Part shown: positions 60,752-64,000 of the stretch, piece by piece
Numbering within the stretch: position 1 is the stretch's first letter
How the letters are laid out: each line of letters begins with the position of its first letter
NCBI GenBank assembly: GCA_009792885.1
Contig: WMCF01000015.1
Location: 12,351,033-12,415,032 of the forward strand
Source of the DNA: Eremophila alpestris peregrina
Lineage: Eukaryota; Chordata; Aves; Passeriformes; Alaudidae
Length of the DNA: 64,000 nucleotides
Direction of reading: 5' to 3'
Program-made: the position numbers and the translations under genes
Notes under the pieces: model-generated
What the model was told of the DNA's origin: nothing
Database searches by the model: none
The model's input: the letters and a program-made list of their open reading frames with translations, nothing else

Positions 60752-62559
60752 CATACAGGAAATCTCCAATACCATTCAACATCAGAAGAAGAAAGGGTGT
60801 AAGCATGTAGGAAGAAATGGCATAGGTAGAGTAGGTTCTTTTTCAACAATAGTTGAACAGTATCAAGTCGAACACTGTTGAACATTGGCTTCTAAGAAAT
60901 GAATGGCAGAGGAGTTTTGGAGCTACAAAGAACTGGGAGCAGAAAGGATAATTTTGACAAGCAAGTGGTCATGCTGACACTGAAAACTATTGCTGTCTCC
61001 TATTTTTAGGAAGCATAATTAGGCAACAAGTAAATCAATTCACATCACACAATGGAGAATGTATGTTTCTTTATTAAATGGTTCTGTTTTCCTCAGGTAG
61101 TATGTGTGCCAAATGATGTAATTGTTACCATGGGAACTATCCTTTTATAATAAGAAATTTAGAATAAAGCTCTGAGAGCTTCTAAAACCTCACCTGGCAT
61201 GCATGTATTATTTTTCTCCTTAAAAAAGTATAAATAAATAGTAAAAAAAAAAAAAAAATGCTCTTTCACTTCTATCCTTAAGTAGCACTTAATTCTTAAA
61301 ATAGATCTGATGATAGTGGTTTCACTGTTTCTGGATTAGGTGTTACCTAGTGTGAGCTCCAGATACATGATAATTTATTTAAAACTGGAAAAAAAAAGGA
61401 GGATGGTAGGGTAAAAATGCAAATTGGACAACTGCTTTAGAAAAATGGATTTTACAACAGGCTGGTTTAGAGACAAAGGGAATTTCTAAAATATTAGAGT
61501 TTAAATAAACTGACTTTCTAGTCACAATATTAAAAAAAATGTTGTATTTATATATTAGAATTACAAAAGTGTATTCAATTCTCCTCCTCCTTCTAGTCTA
61601 TTAATTTGACAATCTTTCTTCTGAATGCTGGAAGAGGAGAGGAAAACATTTGCTGCAAAAGCACTTGAAATGGTCTTCTGGGAATCTTAATGTTTCACCA
61701 GGACTAATATTTTACAAATGTTGTAATTTTGTGGCAAAATAACACATTTCATTTTTATCCAGGGGGAATGCTTAACCATGGTCCTTTTATTTTCCATTTT
61801 ACACCATAAATCACTTTTTCATAACTGGTTCTGAGAACCAGAAGTAAAAGAGTAGTTCCTGACGTTTTTTCCTTTGTGTTTTATGGCTAAGCGGAATCAG
61901 ATGTGATTGAGTTATCCTTAGAATATTTCTTACTCCAAAATATGACTTAATAAAATAATGCATTAAATGGAAGTATTTAAAATATTTTTTGAGAATTCTT
62001 ACAGCAGTACTCATTATTTGAAATCTTCTGTGAGTCAAAAATTAGTGTCTTTCCACATGATGCACAGCAGATTACAATCTGAAATGATAGACTGCAAGGT
62101 CTCCTCCAGGCAGCCCTAAACCATCAGTTAACATTTTTTAATACTTTGGGGTTTTTTATGTAATATATGGAATGCAAATTTTCAGCATGAACACAATTCA
62201 TGTGAAAAAGAAATTTTTCTCAAGTTTCTTGAGTTCTGGAAGCACCAATCTTTTACTAAGTCCATGACTAACTTGTGGAAGTAAATCTCACATTTTAATT
62301 AGAATGTGTCGTACTCCCACATCTTTCATTGCAAGAACTTTGCAGACATTTATTAATTAGTGGTCTGATCTGGCAACCCTTACTCACCCGCATAATTTTT
62401 ACTTGTAATTGCAATCATTCAGACTTTTTGCATGACTAAGATTTACAGAGTCTATATCTGTTCAGTAGTAAATGAAGCTCAAAAACATATAACTGACTGG
62501 GGCTTCAGGAAACCAATTGAAAGTTGGCTGATGAGGGCAGCCATGGGTAAATAAGGTAG
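60752..62559. other. AT-rich unique sequence, no gene seen
   Basis: No dispersed repeat recognised. A near-palindromic RFX-type X-box, GTTACCATGGGAAC, is at 61124-61137, and an A run at 61243-61258. Confidence 0.5.
61124..61137. promoter_or_regulatory. Candidate RFX X-box
   Basis: GTTACCATGGGAAC is close to the RFX-factor X-box palindrome: two GTTRCC/GGYAAC half-sites separated by AT, with one half-site mismatch. Binding is inferred from the motif alone. Confidence 0.3.
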
Positions 62560-64000
62560 TTATGCATCCCAGGATACACCTGGCTGTAGCAAACGAGGTT
62601 CAGATATGCTTCTCTTTAGTGCCAGAGCCCTGATGAACCAGGGTGCCTCCTAATGATGTGTTCAGAACAGCTTTTTAATGGAGCATGAGGTCTCCCTGAA
62701 AAGGTAAAGGGGTAAAGGAAAAAAAGAAAACAAGAACTAATTACCTGACTATGAGAAAAATTGGAGAAAATGAGGAACAGTATTTGCATCACAGATGCAA
62801 ATGTATAAAAATTCCTGTGGGTGTTCTGTGCTGGGATTTGACACCATCCAGGAAGAGAAAAAGGACCCATGGTGGCTCTGACCCCCCACATCACACAGAA
62901 CCCTCCAATCAAGAATTGCCTCCTGAGAGGGGTGAACCAGCTTGGAAAGTATCAGGGAAAAGGGTGAGGAGATCCTGCAACTCAAAGAGCACTTAGAATA
63001 TGAGAGTGTAAGTAAAAAGTTGAGGGAAAAGTGTAACCACCAGCCAGCACAGGATCCTGGCACACTTGGAGGACCCTTGTTCCTGACCTGCTCTCTTGTT
63101 GCAGGGGGAAGCAGCTGGAGAATTTAACAGGAAACAAAACCATGGTATGAACACACCCATGACCACCACATTGTTGCATTTTTTCCAGCTGATGTGAGTC
63201 CAGTGGAACAGCGAATTGGATCTCAATGTAATCTCACCCACTGGCTTCTTTTCCTTTTTCAGGTAATAAAATGTATTTGTATGCTGGATGATAAGATCCC
63301 TGATGGCTGGATCTTATGCAGCCTGTTCAGGCAATGTGGAAGGACCATGCTGAGAGGCCTGGGAAGACATGGTAGAGGGTGTGATATATCCTCCTTCAGA
63401 ACATGCATAAAATAGGAGAGGATTCCTGCACTTAAAGTGCTCTTTAATTAGTATAGCAAATTTTGGGGAAATGCAGCAATCAGACCATCCTGTGGACTGT
63501 TCATGTAGCACAAAGCCAGTCTCCCATAGCTGTTCTTGGCACACTGAGGAGGACTCTCTCCCTTGCACACAGGGTTTGTGGGGCTGGCATTTGTCTAGAA
63601 GGTTTCTTCTTTTCTCAGTGTGGAGGACTTGATCTCTTCCAAGTACTTCTAAACCTCAAGGAGCTCCTGGCAGGAAACAAGCAGTTCAGCAATGTTCAGA
63701 GGAGATCTCTCAGGCTGATGGCCAAAAGCTGCTAAAACCCTGGCTGCCATCAATGGTGCTATGTTCTGTGGTTTTTGATTGCTTTTCAAGACCATGTTAT
63801 GGCTTCTCTCAGCACAGTTGCCAGCACCCTTCCCATCTCAACATCAGTAATAAGACTGTAAATTCAATTTTCCAAGGTCCCCAGTTCTGCTCTGGGAAAG
63901 GAGTTTTTATTCTTAGGTTTGCATCACAGGCTGTCTCCAGCCCTTTACCCTTCTCATTCCTGTGTCTATATATCTGAGAGGCCTTGAGGCAGCTATGTGC
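62560..64000 (+). other. G+C-richer block, possible decayed retroviral internal region
   Basis: Composition changes clearly from the AT-rich flank. Several short plus-strand frames follow one another (62751-62996, 62942-63127, 63194-63415, 63463-63735). One contains a charged, heptad-like stretch, EEILQLKEHLEYESVSKKLR, at about 62966-63025, as gag proteins often have. A TATA-like ATGTATAAAAATTCC lies at about 62800. No protease, reverse transcriptase or nucleocapsid zinc motif is seen, and the block runs off the window. It could equally be unique sequence or part of a host gene. Confidence 0.28.

Noticed and set aside
1..64000. CRISPR array, operon or prokaryotic mobile system
   Set aside because: No regular spacer-repeat array, no dense coding and clear avian retroelements throughout.

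Overview
This window looks like vertebrate nuclear DNA from a bird, most likely a passerine. It is AT-rich and almost wholly non-coding. The call rests on its repeats. There are at least nine fragments of the CR1 non-LTR retrotransposon, recognised by their 3' ends with TCTGTGATT-type termini and by reverse-transcriptase remnants. There are also several avian-type endogenous retrovirus LTRs and two copies of a tRNA-Ile-headed, CR1-tailed SINE that resembles TguSINE1 of zebra finch. Family recognition is from memory of avian repeats, not from a search. Nothing suggests a bacterial, viral or plasmid origin: there are no operons, no dense coding and no long conserved reading frames.

Layout. 1-9.4 kb is AT-rich unique sequence with a CR1 3' end (2735-2895, +), a compact LTR (7203-7453, +) and a short CR1 3' end (8888-8995, -). 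9.4-18.7 kb holds the two SINEs (9424-9572 and 15265-15402, both +), one exon-like 87-base segment (15557-15643), a CR1 3' end (16085-16168, +) and a solo LTR of about 1 kb (17671-18693, +). 18.7-35.9 kb is nearly repeat-free apart from two small CR1 pieces near 22.3-22.9 kb and simple repeats. 35.9-46.5 kb is the retroelement-rich core: an internally deleted CR1 (35875-36803, -), a truncated LTR (37391-37701, -), a CR1 reverse-transcriptase piece (37790-38122, +), two more CR1s (39290-39900 and 42535-43764, both -) and a second copy of the 1-kb LTR family (45584-46513, +). 46.5-62.5 kb is again mostly unique, with one LTR (52818-53313, -), a 60-bp-period tandem duplication (56281-56402) and an (AAT)n array (57585-57618). 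The last 1.4 kb is visibly richer in G+C, with short collinear open stretches that may be a decayed retroviral internal region.

No protein-coding host gene can be supported. The longest open frame (187 codons at 43040-43603, +) is antisense to a CR1. Other frames of 60-130 codons look like chance, are low complexity, or lie inside repeats. A few exon-like segments with plausible splice sites are reported as weak candidates. The window could be a gene desert or the inside of a very long intron; the sequence alone does not decide. I found no undescribed biological system here. The most informative observations are the SINE pair, the CR1 that joins endonuclease and reverse-transcriptase ends across a deletion, the LTR with a 26-29 bp internal period, and the contrast between the 13-kb repeat-poor interval and the retroelement-rich core.
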